DNA of 15,086 nucleotides from Candidatus Sumerlaeota bacterium (GTDB lineage: Bacteria > Sumerlaeota > T1SED10-198M): NCBI GenBank assembly GCA_003554345.1, contig PWGE01000285.1, positions 1 through 15,086 on the forward strand, written 5' to 3'. The position numbers and the translations under genes were made by a program. How positions within the stretch are numbered: position 1 is the first letter of the stretch; the number at the start of each line of letters is the position of its first letter. Of the stretch, positions 1-8,453 are shown piece by piece. The notes under the pieces were generated by a model, which saw nothing but the letters and a program-made list of their open reading frames with translations, was not told the origin of the DNA and searched no databases.

Positions 1-21
1 TATTTTCAGAGGAGTTCTTCA

Positions 22-41
22 CGCTGATGCGGACATCAGCG
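22..41 (+). repeat. Hairpin unit 1, 8-bp stem with CGGA loop
   Basis: Bases 22-29 pair perfectly with 34-41 (CGCTGATG against CATCAGCG) around a CGGA tetraloop. The unit is related to the hairpin at 111-130. The two differ at several stem positions, yet pairing is kept. No T-tract follows, so it does not look like a terminator. It may be a REP-like dispersed repeat, but family membership cannot be tested from one window. Confidence 0.5.
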
Positions 42-110
42 CCACCAAGCATGAAAATAAGAATTAGAAGCCGGTATCACCATAGACGGACTTTCAGAAT
101 AAGAACAAGA

Positions 111-130
111 TGCCGATTCGGAGATCGGCG
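111..130 (+). repeat. Hairpin unit 2, covarying copy of the hairpin at 22-41
   Basis: Bases 111-118 pair with 123-130 around the same CGGA tetraloop. Pairs 111/130 and 118/123 are T-G wobbles. Pair 114/127 is C-G where the first unit has T-A (25/38). All three stem differences from unit 1 therefore preserve pairing on the + strand. On the opposite strand the wobble pairs would be A-C mismatches, which hints that any RNA form is read from the + strand. Confidence 0.5.
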
Positions 131-253
131 CTCCCAGGAAGGCAGAAATACACTCATGAAGTGATAGTTTTTATAACGACGTATACTATATTTTGAAGAG
201 TTTATTTTCAGAGGAGTAAATACGTTAACTTTTTACAGGCAGGGTAAAATGCC

Positions 254-1084
254 ATGATTATTACAGTTGATATAGGCAATACAGATATAGTATGTGGTGT
301 CTTTAAAGACAATGAATTGCTTTATCACTGGCGCTTTTCCAGTTCTACTCAAGCCAGTACTGATGAATACATGATGAGGTATTTCAGTCTTTTTAAGATA
401 CATGAGATTGATTATAAGAATAACATACAGGGAGCTATTATTGGATCGGTGGTACCGGAACTGAACCGAAAGCATTATAAAGCCCTGTTATATCTGCTGG
501 AGCAACATCCCATTATTGTAAGTTCCAACCTGTTGTGGAATCTGACGCTTAATTTTGACAAACCTAAAGAAATAGGGGTGGACCGTCTTTTAAATGTTCT
601 GGCAGCCAAAGAACTATACGGACTGCCGGCTCTGGTGGTAGATTACGGTACTGCCACAACCATTGATATTATATCTGAAGAATCCGAGTACCTTGGAGGA
701 ACCATTGCCCCGGGTATTCTCATCTCTCGTGATGCCCTGTCAACCCGCACTGCCCAACTGCCAAGTATTTCACTGGAAGTCCCTCCCGATGTTCTCGGCA
801 AAAATACCATCAGCAGTATGCGGTCCGGAATTTTATATGGCTCAGCCGGACAGACTCAATACCTTATTGAGAGGATACGCCGGGAATTTCGCACGTCCAG
901 GGAACCTCACCTCATTTTAACAGGGGGTTTTGCCAACCTGATGAGCAAGCTTCTTCCTTTTAAATCGATTGTTGACTCCTATTTAACCTTAAAAGGACTC
1001 AATATTCTTTATCTCCAGAACCGCCATTTAGGAGGAGGAGAAGGCAATTCCGGCAGTTCTCCTGACCTGTCAAAAACAGAGTAA
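254..1084 (+). CDS. coaX: Type III pantothenate kinase (CoaX)
   Basis: Phosphorylates pantothenate with ATP, the first committed step of coenzyme A synthesis, in the cytoplasm. The 276-residue product shows the ASKHA-fold signatures of type III enzymes: DIGNT at residues 6-10 (phosphate-binding loop and catalytic Asp6), GVDR at 108-111, DYGTATT at 130-136, GGTIAPG at 148-154 and the GKNT...SGILYG segment at 182-196. The start is the ATG at 254, about 9 nt after an AGGG at 241-244; an ATG at 249 is out of frame. Type III kinases usually end near residue 255, so residues from about 254 on (Gly/Ser-rich) are an extra tail. That tail is the part overlapping the convergent gene at 1009-2331. coaX stands alone here, with no birA or other partner in view. 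I see no strong promoter in the preceding 253 bp. Confidence 0.95.
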   Translation: MIITVDIGNTDIVCGVFKDNELLYHWRFSSSTQASTDEYMMRYFSLFKIHEIDYKNNIQGAIIGSVVPELNRKHYKALLYLLEQHPIIVSSNLLWNLTLNFDKPKEIGVDRLLNVLAAKELYGLPALVVDYGTATTIDIISEESEYLGGTIAPGILISRDALSTRTAQLPSISLEVPPDVLGKNTISSMRSGILYGSAGQTQYLIERIRREFRTSREPHLILTGGFANLMSKLLPFKSIVDSYLTLKGLNILYLQNRHLGGGEGNSGSSPDLSKTE

Positions 1085-2331
1085 TACGGGCCGTATTCTT
1101 TTCCTTCCAGCTTGAGAAAGGCAATAAGAGCATACGAAGATGCCCGAATATTAAGGACTTCTTTAACCGAACCGTCGTATCCTGCATCCCCGTAAATTCC
1201 CCCATGGGCTTTAGGATTGGTGGTCTCTGTTTCCTGTAACCAGATTAAATGTGCTCCTGCCCGATGAGCACTTTCGCGATATTCCTCGTTACCTGTTAAT
1301 TTATAAAGATCGAGGAGTAATATGGGAACGGTGGCAGAAGCAGAATGGACAAAAGGTTCAGCAAAAGAGCCGTCTTTATTTTGCTCATCCATGAGCCATC
1401 GGGCAAAATTCTTTGCCTGCTCCAGGTACGTATCTTCTTCGTAATAAAGATATGCGCCCAGTAAGCCGAGAGAGGAAAAATCATCATTATAACGATGCAT
1501 GATTTGCCAGTAAAGAGGATGATAGGGCTTATCTTTTCCATCAAGATATTTTTCTTTTTCGGTATCGTAAATGATGTAGATTGAACCGTCTTCCTTCATG
1601 AAACGGTCTATAAAGTGGTCAGCAATGAACTGTATACCTTTATCAGCACCAGAAAAATCCCCTGTGACTCGTCCATAATCGTAAAAATAGGCTGCCACTC
1701 CTCCGTGAAATGACCCTTCCAGATATATGTTCTTATAGGGTTCTTCGCCCCGGAAATTAACCTCCCACAAGGGCCAACCGTCCGCCATGGCGTAGTTCAG
1801 AAACCAGTCATTAAAAAATTGAACCCTCTCTAGATATTCTTTTTCACCGGTTTCTTCATACATCCATAGCAGTCCCCAGGCTGCGGTAAGAGTGTCTCTG
1901 GGATAACACCAGGTAGTTTGGGGTGTGTTTTCACGGAAATTACCGAAATATGCAGGGTTGCGTTCGCCCAGAATCTGCAGAGATTTAAGGTATTCCCCTG
2001 CGCGATAAGCAGCGTCGTAATATTTTTCATCCCCGGTACGGTGATACATCATCAGCAAACCCTTCAGAGAGGTGGCTGTTGTCCAGTTAATAGAATAAAA
2101 GAGCACCTCATCTGGTTTTTCCACGTTATAAGTGCCCAGAAAACGACCATTATTAGCATCATCCCAGTTCTGTACCTGGTTTTCAACAAGCCAGTTTGCC
2201 AGCTTTCTGGCAGCCTCAAAGTACTTTTCTTCACGACTCTTTTCTGAATGGCTGATTTCTGCCCATGTAAGCAGGGATGATAGCAGAATCACTACTATCG
2301 TAGAGGATAAAACAGAATATCTGAACTTCAT
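1009..2331 (-). CDS. Secreted alpha/alpha-barrel (six-hairpin glycosidase-like) protein
   Basis: The 440-residue protein begins with a signal peptide (Lys/Arg at 2-4, then a hydrophobic stretch to about residue 23), so it is exported. The rest is built of repeated helical hairpins with recurring patterns such as TGDEKYYDAAYRAGEYL, TGEKEYLERV and TGNEEYRESAHRAGAHL. This is the spacing expected of an (alpha/alpha)6 toroid as in six-hairpin glycosidases, epimerases and related enzymes. Aromatic and acidic clusters (WCYPRD, WPLWEVNF, HRYNDDFSS) could line a sugar-binding cleft. I cannot assign a CAZy family or catalytic pair. The start ATG at 2331 is preceded by GAGGGG at a good distance. The last 24 codons (ending in a Pro-rich, Trp-containing tail) overlap the 3' end of coaX on the other strand. 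Fold is inferred from the repeats; substrate is unknown. Confidence 0.7.
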   Translation of the reverse strand: MKFRYSVLSSTIVVILLSSLLTWAEISHSEKSREEKYFEAARKLANWLVENQVQNWDDANNGRFLGTYNVEKPDEVLFYSINWTTATSLKGLLMMYHRTGDEKYYDAAYRAGEYLKSLQILGERNPAYFGNFRENTPQTTWCYPRDTLTAAWGLLWMYEETGEKEYLERVQFFNDWFLNYAMADGWPLWEVNFRGEEPYKNIYLEGSFHGGVAAYFYDYGRVTGDFSGADKGIQFIADHFIDRFMKEDGSIYIIYDTEKEKYLDGKDKPYHPLYWQIMHRYNDDFSSLGLLGAYLYYEEDTYLEQAKNFARWLMDEQNKDGSFAEPFVHSASATVPILLLDLYKLTGNEEYRESAHRAGAHLIWLQETETTNPKAHGGIYGDAGYDGSVKEVLNIRASSYALIAFLKLEGKEYGPYYSVFDRSGELPELPSPPPKWRFWR

Positions 2332-2442
2332 AATAACACCCCTCTATTATTTGATAACACCATATATTTTACTATCATTAAGCATGTTATTGACAGATAG
2401 TAGCGCAGGGTAGGAAAAAAGCAAGAAATAGGTGCGAAAAAC

Positions 2443-2470
2443 CGAAAAAAGAATAAACAATCCTTTTTCG
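2443..2470 (-). terminator. Probable intrinsic terminator after rsmE
   Basis: Reading the - strand downstream of the rsmE stop, bases 2470-2461 pair with 2452-2443 in a 10-bp stem containing one G-T wobble and an 8-nt loop. G and five T residues (2442-2437) follow. The stem is A/T-rich with only terminal C-G pairs, so it may be weak. It would end the transcript that includes dnaJ and rsmE and isolate the gene at 1009-2331. Confidence 0.45.
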
Positions 2471-2532
2471 TTTGATAATAAAAAAGCAGTATAGAAGAAA
2501 TGAATGACAGGCAAAATCAACAGGAGACAGAA

Positions 2533-3282
2533 TTAGTGATGAGAAAGAAAAAGGGAAGATATTAGAGCTACTGCTGCAGTACAGGCAGTAGCGGTTCGCA
2601 GCCGCCATTCACTCAATCTGGAAATAACTCCCCCCGTCCGGCTGAAGAGATCGACTTCCTGGCAGGAAAATCCCCCTTCCGCTCCGATAAATATGTTCAC
2701 TTTTTTCTGGTGGTCCAGGGGGCAAAGATACGTGTATTCCCGGGCTCCTTCATAAAATAGAATATTGATGGTCTCGTCAGAAAGGCGGCTTATTACATCC
2801 TGGAAATTTCCACTCAGAGAAAGAGTGGGCAGATGAAATCGACGGGACTGCTGGGCGGCTTCTCGTGCTATCTTATGCCAGCGCCGTCTTTTATTGGGAG
2901 AAATGTCAGATGTTTTAACCTCGGTAAAAGCAGAATGAAAGAAATGTATTTCGGTAACTCCCAGTTGTGTGGCCTGATTGATAATGAGCTCGGCCGTATC
3001 GGCTTTTGGGAGGCCTGCATAAAGAGCTATTTCCAATGGTGGAGGCGGAAGAGGGTGTAACTCATCGACCTTGAGAGCAATTTCTTTCTTCCTGGAGTTG
3101 ATAGTAGACAGGCGACAACGAGCCTGGTATTTTCCATCGAGCAGAAGAATATTATCATCCGGCTTAAAACGAAGCACATTTACCAGGTAATGATAATATT
3201 CTCTTTTCTGAAGAATCAAGGAAGTAGGCGAAGAGGGGAGTTTCCCCTCTTCTACAAAAAGATGTTTTAGTTCCGGGCTCAA
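2533..3282 (-). CDS. rsmE: 16S rRNA m3U1498 methyltransferase (RsmE), TTG start
   Basis: SAM-dependent SPOUT-family enzyme that methylates N3 of U1498 in 16S rRNA. The 249 residues match the usual family length. Visible signatures are an N-terminal PUA-like part (YLVNVLRFKPDD...LLLDG, residues 32-50), EAAQQSRR (141-148), the trefoil-knot SAM loop IGAEGGFSCQEV (199-210) and LRTATACTAAVALI (228-241). There is no internal methionine. The start is the TTG at 3280-3282, 13 nt after the dnaJ stop, with GAGG in the dnaJ/rsmE junction as the likely ribosome binding site. rsmE commonly follows dnaJ (and prmA) in bacterial heat-shock operons, so translational coupling with dnaJ is likely. Function is well supported; the weak start codon suggests modest expression relative to dnaJ. 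Confidence 0.93.
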   Translation of the reverse strand: MSPELKHLFVEEGKLPSSPTSLILQKREYYHYLVNVLRFKPDDNILLLDGKYQARCRLSTINSRKKEIALKVDELHPLPPPPLEIALYAGLPKADTAELIINQATQLGVTEIHFFHSAFTEVKTSDISPNKRRRWHKIAREAAQQSRRFHLPTLSLSGNFQDVISRLSDETINILFYEGAREYTYLCPLDHQKKVNIFIGAEGGFSCQEVDLFSRTGGVISRLSEWRLRTATACTAAVALISSLFLSHH

Positions 3283-3295
3283 GACCCTTATTACC

Positions 3296-4474
3296 TCAAG
3301 AAGATATTTTGCCGAACCACTCTTTGAGAGTCTTTTTAAAGGCTTTTATTTTGGGGAAATTACTCTCATCCTGAATCTTTTTGAATTCTTCCAGAAGTTC
3401 TTTTTGCCGGGAGTTGATTTTTTTCGGCAGTTCTACGTTGATACGGACATACTGGTCACCACGCCCGAAGCTTTGCAACCTCGGAATACCCTGACCTTTC
3501 AAGCGCAGGAGAGTGCCGGGCTGTGTGCCAGGAGCCACCTTTAAACGAGCCTTCCCATAAAGAGTGGGAACCTGAAGCTCAGTACCCTGAATAGCCTCGA
3601 TAAAACTGATAGGATAATCCAGGTAGACATCTTCGTTTTCTCTCTTGAAGAGTTTGTGTTCTTCAATTAGTATTTCAGCATACAGATCACCAGGCGGTCC
3701 GCCATCAGGTGAGGGTTCACCTTCTCCGTTAAGGACTAATCGCTGTCCGCTATGAATCCCTGCGGGCACCTTCACCTCCAGTGTCTTTTCCCTGGCAACC
3801 AGGCCGCGTCCTCCACAAGTCTGACAGGGTTTTTCTACAATTTCTCCTTCACCGCGGCAGAGATCGCAGGTTGTAGAGTAGGTGAAAATAAAGCCTCCTC
3901 CCTGCGTTACTGTATGTTTGCCGGTTCCTTCGCATTTAGGGCAGGGTTTTGTACTGGAACCGGGCGCAGCTCGGGAGCCCTGGCAGGTCTCACATATCTC
4001 CCTTTTCTTAAGGCGGACTTTCTTGGTAGAGCCGGTAGCAGCTTCTTTGAGGGTTATTTTGAGCCTGATCTTTACATTGCGTCCGCGATGTACCCGGCGA
4101 CCACGTCTTCCTGTTCCCTGAGAGCCAAAGGGACTGCCTCCGCCAAATATTTCTTCGAAAAAGCCGCCAAGTCCTCCTCCAAATATATCACTCAAATCAT
4201 CAAAGTGGTGAAAGTCCTCCCAGGTAAAACCACCTCTGGAGAAGGTCTGTCGAACACCTTCGTAACCATAGGTGTCGTATCTTTTCCGTTTCTCTGGGTC
4301 GCTCAGCACTTCATAAGCTTCACTGACTTTTTTGAACTTCTCTTCAGCCTGTTTATCATCCGGGTTACGATCAGGATGATATTTCATGGCCAGCTTTCGA
4401 TAGGCTTTTTTTATGTCATCCTGGCTGGCATCTCTTGATACTCCTAATATTTCGTAATAATCTTTTTTAGCCAT
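3296..4474 (-). CDS. dnaJ: Co-chaperone DnaJ (Hsp40, type A)
   Basis: Delivers unfolded clients to DnaK and stimulates its ATPase. The 392-residue protein has the full class A layout: J domain (about 1-70, HPD at 33-35), Gly/Phe-rich linker (about 72-130), a zinc domain with four Cys motifs, then the C-terminal client-binding domains. Zinc motifs 2-4 are canonical ([24 protein letters not shown]). Motif 1 reads CETCQGSR, with Arg in place of the last Gly, but all Cys are kept. The ATG at 4474 follows AAAGGAC at a workable distance. It lies 27 nt after argS and 13 nt before rsmE, so the three are probably co-transcribed. Its separation from dnaK by argS and a small ORF is unusual. Confidence 0.97.
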   Translation of the reverse strand: MAKKDYYEILGVSRDASQDDIKKAYRKLAMKYHPDRNPDDKQAEEKFKKVSEAYEVLSDPEKRKRYDTYGYEGVRQTFSRGGFTWEDFHHFDDLSDIFGGGLGGFFEEIFGGGSPFGSQGTGRRGRRVHRGRNVKIRLKITLKEAATGSTKKVRLKKREICETCQGSRAAPGSSTKPCPKCEGTGKHTVTQGGGFIFTYSTTCDLCRGEGEIVEKPCQTCGGRGLVAREKTLEVKVPAGIHSGQRLVLNGEGEPSPDGGPPGDLYAEILIEEHKLFKRENEDVYLDYPISFIEAIQGTELQVPTLYGKARLKVAPGTQPGTLLRLKGQGIPRLQSFGRGDQYVRINVELPKKINSRQKELLEEFKKIQDESNFPKIKAFKKTLKEWFGKISS

Positions 4475-4501
4475 AATATCAGTCCTTTTTTATAATTTTT
4501 T

Positions 4502-6151
4502 TTACATTGCTTTTGGTAAGGGAAGTCCCAGCAAAAAGGCACAGTTCTCCAATACCTGTTGAACAATGCTGATAAACTTGAGATTACTGTAAGAGTCCGA
4601 AGCATCTTCCACCAGAAATCGCTGGGAGTTATACAGCACATGAAATCGACGAGCCAGTTCTGTAGCAAATTCACATAGAAGATGGGGAGACTGAACGTCA
4701 CAGGCAGTACTGACTGCCTGGGGAAAATGCGATAAATGCAGGATAAGCTCCTTTTTTTCTTCTGAATCAAGGGGGATATCCTTAACAGGATACGATCTGA
4801 TTTCATCAGGATTGTACTTGTTCGCCAGAGCTTTTTCAAAAACGCTATTGATACGGGCATTGGCATACTGGACATAATAAGCAGGATTACTCATGGATTC
4901 TTCCCTGGCAATATCCCAGTCAAAAACCATCTGGCTATCAGGTTTACGCATGGAAAAGAAATAACGAATCACCCCTGTTCCCAATTCATCTATCATATCA
5001 CGGAGGGTGACAAAATCTCCTTTTCTGGTTGACAACTTCATATTCTGCCCATCTTTGACAAATGAGACCATCTGAACAAGGATAGTATGCAAAATGCTAT
5101 CGTCATTTTCAAGCATTTTTATTGAAGCTTCAAGTCGTGGGATGTAACCATGATGATCAGCTCCCATCACATTAATAAGCTGATGATAACCCCGTTCCAG
5201 CTTATCTTGATGATAAGCGATGTCGGAAGCGAAATAAGTGGTGGTAGCATCACTTTTAATAATCACTCTGTCTTTTTCATCCCCGAAGAGTGATGTCTTT
5301 ACATAAGTGGCACCCCCGGATTTATAAAGATATCCTTTTTCTTTCAGGATATGGAAAGCTTTTTCCACTTTCTCATCTTCAAATAAAGAGCTTTCTCTGA
5401 ACCAGGAATCGAATTGAATATGTAAAGAAGCCAGGTCTTCTTTAATCATTTTAATAATAGCGTTGGATGCATACTCAGTAAAAGAGCTGGTATCCACATC
5501 TTTCAACCAGGAGTCGCCTTTCTCCCGGCGAAGTTTTTGGGCAATTTCCTTGATGTACTCTCCCCTGTAAAGATTTTCATCAGGTACCGTTGGTTCTCCG
5601 AAGAGCTCCTGATAGCGGTAACGCAGGGATTCTCCCAGATTCCTCATCTGAACGCCGGCATCATTATAATAATATTCGCGGGTCACCTCATATCCGTTTG
5701 CTTCATACAAACGGCTTAACACATCGCCTACTACCGCTCCCCGGCCGTGACCTACATGGAGAGGACCGGTAGGGTTGGCGCTGACGAATTCAACAAGGGC
5801 TTTTTGCCCCTGAAAACGGGAGTTTTTCCCATACTCTTGCTCTTCACGTTCAATTTTTGCCAGAATATTGAGCAAATACTCCTGGTTATAAAAGCAGTTA
5901 ATAAATCCGGGACCGGCCACTTCTACTTTTGCAAAGCAATCCGAATGATTCAAAAGATAATCTTTAGCTTCTTCAGCAATATCACGTGGTTTTTTAGAAA
6001 GCCGTGGAGCATAAACCATAGCGAAATTCGTAGCAATATCACCGAACTTTTTGTGTTTGGGGGGAGATATTTTGACGGCCGATTCTTCGAGCGAAGAATC
6101 GTAATTATCACTCAGATAAGAATCAAGTATGGCTGCCAGTTCCGTTTTCAT
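4502..6151 (-). CDS. argS: Arginyl-tRNA synthetase
   Basis: Class I synthetase that charges tRNA-Arg in the cytoplasm. The 549 residues show an N-terminal Add-1 domain, the HIGH-type signature HVGHGRG (132-138) preceded by VSANPTGP, the conserved YYNDAG (160-165), a KMSKS-type element KLSTRKG (372-378), and a C-terminal DALR anticodon-binding domain ending in LLGLPLP. The ATG at 6151 lies 28 nt downstream of a strong hairpin (6180-6223). Only a weak purine stretch (GATAGAG) serves as ribosome binding site. The gene sits between the dnaK-side genes and dnaJ. With so little room for a promoter after the hairpin, transcription probably depends partly on readthrough from the chaperone genes. No T-box leader is visible. 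Confidence 0.97.
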   Translation of the reverse strand: MKTELAAILDSYLSDNYDSSLEESAVKISPPKHKKFGDIATNFAMVYAPRLSKKPRDIAEEAKDYLLNHSDCFAKVEVAGPGFINCFYNQEYLLNILAKIEREEQEYGKNSRFQGQKALVEFVSANPTGPLHVGHGRGAVVGDVLSRLYEANGYEVTREYYYNDAGVQMRNLGESLRYRYQELFGEPTVPDENLYRGEYIKEIAQKLRREKGDSWLKDVDTSSFTEYASNAIIKMIKEDLASLHIQFDSWFRESSLFEDEKVEKAFHILKEKGYLYKSGGATYVKTSLFGDEKDRVIIKSDATTTYFASDIAYHQDKLERGYHQLINVMGADHHGYIPRLEASIKMLENDDSILHTILVQMVSFVKDGQNMKLSTRKGDFVTLRDMIDELGTGVIRYFFSMRKPDSQMVFDWDIAREESMSNPAYYVQYANARINSVFEKALANKYNPDEIRSYPVKDIPLDSEEKKELILHLSHFPQAVSTACDVQSPHLLCEFATELARRFHVLYNSQRFLVEDASDSYSNLKFISIVQQVLENCAFLLGLPLPKAM

Positions 6152-6179
6152 GAGTCTCTATCGCTGATGGTAATCTATA

Positions 6180-6223
6180 AAGGAAAAAGAGCTCCTTTTT
6201 TAGAAAAGAAGCTCTTTTTCCTT
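6180..6223. terminator. Strong bidirectional terminator-like hairpin before argS
   Basis: Bases 6180-6193 pair perfectly with 6210-6223 (14 bp). After one C-A mismatch (6194/6209) a further 5 bp form (6195-6199 with 6204-6208) around a TTAG loop, giving about 20 paired positions. The arms carry A-tract/T-tract sequence around GAGCT/AGCTC, typical of a hairpin that terminates in both directions. On the - strand it follows the 68-codon ORF and precedes argS by only 28 nt. It could cap the groES-dnaK transcript and reduce, not abolish, argS-dnaJ-rsmE transcription. Confidence 0.65.
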
Positions 6224-6248
6224 CAGTTTTTATCGAAAAAGGAAGGGG

Positions 6249-6455
6249 TTACTCTTTAACTTCAAATTCTATTTTGCCTTCCTCAAAGTCCTTGAATGCC
6301 TGGTCAATATAGTAGATATACTCGGAAATGTCCAGATCTTCATTATCCATATCGGCATTCAACTCCAGGTTGTACTTTGCATATTGTGCCAGCAGATTCA
6401 GGTAGAAATATTTATTTTTCAACAACTCTTCGCGGGTGTAACTTTTAAGAGGCAT
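6249..6455 (-). CDS. Small acidic, Tyr-rich hypothetical protein in the dnaK unit
   Basis: I do not recognise a family. The 68-residue product has 16 acidic and 8 basic residues, eight tyrosines, and no Cys, His or Trp. It looks largely helical: an amphipathic N-terminal half (about 8-32), an acidic linker DADMDNEDLD-like region (34-42), then a second helix (43-58). No signal peptide or membrane segment is present. Evidence that it is real: a perfect AAGGAG (6467-6462) sits 6 nt from the ATG, it begins only 14 nt after the dnaK stop, and it ends just before a terminator hairpin. It may assist DnaK or be a small regulatory protein, but that rests only on position. Confidence 0.75.
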   Translation of the reverse strand: MPLKSYTREELLKNKYFYLNLLAQYAKYNLELNADMDNEDLDISEYIYYIDQAFKDFEEGKIEFEVKE

Positions 6456-6469
6456 GGGATACTCCTTAC

Positions 6470-8431
6470 TTATTTGTTTTTATCCTCATCATCCTCATCC
6501 TCTACCTCATATTCAGCGTCGACCACATCTTCGCCTTTATCTTCTTCAGAGGCAGATTCCTGAGTCTGTTCATTATACCCCTTTTCATCAGTTTGTCCAC
6601 CACCCTGTTGATCGGCACCTGCAGCCTTATACAGTTGTTCAGCCACTTTGTGGTTAACCTGATTGAGCTTTTCAGTGGCTTCTTTCAGTTCAGATACATC
6701 CTTACTGTCCACTTTTTCTTTCGCTTCTGCTACCGCTTTTTCAATTTCCGATTTCATATCATCCTGCAGCTTATCTGCATTTTCCCTCAGCATCTTTTCA
6801 GTGGACATAATGAGTCCATCCAGCTGGTTTCGCTGGTCAATCACTTCTCTCATCTTCTTATCTTCTTCAGCGTGTTCTTCAGCATCTTTCTTCATTTTTT
6901 CAATTTCTTCTTCGCTCATGCGGGTTGCTGCTTCAATCCGAATCTTCTGTTCTTTTCCGCTGGCAAGGTCTTTCGCAGAAACGTTGAGTATTCCATCGGC
7001 ATCGATGTCAAAGGCAACCTCAATCTGCGGAACACCTCTGGGAGCAGGCGGAATTCCTTCCAGGTTAAAACGTCCCAAACTGCGATTATATTTTGCCATT
7101 TCTCGTTCGCCCTGCAGTACATGGACTGTTACAGCGGTCTGATTGTCCTGGGCAGTGGTAAAGGTTTCTTTCTTGCGGCAGGGAATAGTGGTATTTTTTT
7201 CAATCATCTTCGTGAACACTCCGCCCAGCGTTTCTATACCAAGAGAGAGGGGTGTTACGTCAAGCAACAGGAGATCTTTCACTTCACCTGCCAGAACACC
7301 TGCCTGGATGGCGGCTCCTACAGCAACTGCTTCATCGGGATTCACTTTTTTATTCGGTGTTTTCTCGAAAAAGTCGGTTACAAACTCCTGAACCTTTGGT
7401 ATTCGTGTGGATCCACCCACCAGGATAACTTCTCCGATATCGGCAGGTTTCAGATCTGCATCTTTCATTGCAGTTTCGCAGGGGGTTTTGGTCCTTTTGA
7501 TAATATCTTCGATCAACGCTTCCACTTTGGATCGGGTGACCTTCATATTCAGGTGCTTGGGCCCCTGATTATCTGCTGTAATAAAGGGAAGATTGATAGT
7601 CGTTTCTTTCGTTTGTGAAAGATCACATTTAGCTTTCTCTGCTGCTTCTTTCAAGCGCTGTAAGGCCATTTTATCTTCAGATAAGTCGATATTATTCTCT
7701 TTTTTAAATTCGGATACTATATGTTGTATGATCAGTTCATCGATATCATCGCCACCAAGGTGGGTATCACCGCTGGTTGATTTAACTTCGAATACTCCTT
7801 CTCCTATTTCCAGAATAGAAATGTCAAATGTACCACCACCAAAGTCATAGACAGCAATATTCTCTTCACTTTTGTTATCCAGACCATAAGCGAGAGAAGA
7901 AGCAGTTGGTTCGTTGATTATGCGCAGAACTTCCAGACCTGCAATTTTTCCTGCCTCTTTGGTTGCTGTACGCTGAGAATCGTTAAAATAGGCAGGAACC
8001 GTTATAACTGCTTTTTTTACCTCGGTTCCGACATATTCTTCGGCTATTTTTTTCATTTTCTGGAGAATATAAGCTGATATCTGTTGGGGAGAATATTTTT
8101 TACCGCGAATATTCACGGTAATCATCCCTTTATCGTCCTTTTCTACTTTGTATGAAACACGCTTAAGCTCATCTTTATCTATTTCGTCATAGCGCATTCC
8201 CATGAAACGTTTGATAGAGTAAACGGTGTTTTCTGAGTTAGTGATGGCCTGTCTTTTTGCCAGTTCACCAACAAGGATTTCATCCTCCTCTGTGAATGCC
8301 ACCACTGATGGTGTTGTTCTTCGTCCTTCTTCGTTAGGAATGACTACAGCTTCTCCGCCTTCCATCACGGATACGCAGGAATTCGTTGTTCCCAGGTCTA
8401 TTCCTATTACTTTTTCTGTTTTTTTAGCCAT
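6470..8431 (-). CDS. dnaK: Molecular chaperone DnaK (Hsp70)
   Basis: ATP-driven cytoplasmic chaperone working with DnaJ and GrpE. The nucleotide-binding domain opens with [10 protein letters not shown] (residues 9-18) and carries the [11 protein letters not shown] and IINEPTAASL-like (here [13 protein letters not shown]) signatures. The interdomain linker is [16 protein letters not shown] near residue 390. The beta substrate-binding domain and helical lid follow. I place the start at the ATG at 8431: AGGAG at 8444-8440 is 8 nt away from it, 2 nt from the ATG at 8437, and overlaps the GTG at 8440. That gives 653 residues, slightly long. The usual C-terminal EEVVDAEFEE-type motif appears as [12 protein letters not shown] and is followed by an extra acidic run (DEDDEDKNK). 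dnaK follows groEL by 78 nt with a GC-rich hairpin between them; grpE is not adjacent. Confidence 0.97.
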   Translation of the reverse strand: MAKKTEKVIGIDLGTTNSCVSVMEGGEAVVIPNEEGRRTTPSVVAFTEEDEILVGELAKRQAITNSENTVYSIKRFMGMRYDEIDKDELKRVSYKVEKDDKGMITVNIRGKKYSPQQISAYILQKMKKIAEEYVGTEVKKAVITVPAYFNDSQRTATKEAGKIAGLEVLRIINEPTASSLAYGLDNKSEENIAVYDFGGGTFDISILEIGEGVFEVKSTSGDTHLGGDDIDELIIQHIVSEFKKENNIDLSEDKMALQRLKEAAEKAKCDLSQTKETTINLPFITADNQGPKHLNMKVTRSKVEALIEDIIKRTKTPCETAMKDADLKPADIGEVILVGGSTRIPKVQEFVTDFFEKTPNKKVNPDEAVAVGAAIQAGVLAGEVKDLLLLDVTPLSLGIETLGGVFTKMIEKNTTIPCRKKETFTTAQDNQTAVTVHVLQGEREMAKYNRSLGRFNLEGIPPAPRGVPQIEVAFDIDADGILNVSAKDLASGKEQKIRIEAATRMSEEEIEKMKKDAEEHAEEDKKMREVIDQRNQLDGLIMSTEKMLRENADKLQDDMKSEIEKAVAEAKEKVDSKDVSELKEATEKLNQVNHKVAEQLYKAAGADQQGGGQTDEKGYNEQTQESASEEDKGEDVVDAEYEVEDEDDEDKNK

Positions 8432-8453
8432 AAACATCACTCCTTTTTTTTCC

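Larger units (their letters stand above)
1..217. repeat. 15-bp direct repeat (1-15, 203-217) bracketing non-coding DNA
   Basis: The 15 bases TATTTTCAGAGGAGT occur at 1-15 and again exactly at 203-217. The first copy touches the window edge, so the repeat may be longer. The 187 bp between the copies have no convincing ORF and hold two related hairpins, described separately. One reading is a small non-autonomous element or repeat unit inserted with duplication of flanking sequence. Another is a tandem array of a longer unit that continues to the left. Identity of the two copies is seen; the origin is inference. Confidence 0.5.

Noticed and set aside
1-253. CRISPR array from the related hairpin units upstream of coaX
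   Set aside because: There are only two units, diverged from each other, with irregular spacing and no cas genes.
6152-6248. T-box or other aminoacyl-tRNA-sensing leader before argS
   Set aside because: The spacer is only 97 nt and is mostly one hairpin, with no T-box consensus or specifier-loop structure.
6593-7618. Long + strand open frame (341 codons) antisense to dnaK, plus similar long frames antisense to dnaJ and groEL
   Set aside because: They lie fully inside highly conserved genes and encode Phe/Cys/Ser-rich sequence typical of reverse-complement coding DNA, with no ribosome binding sites.
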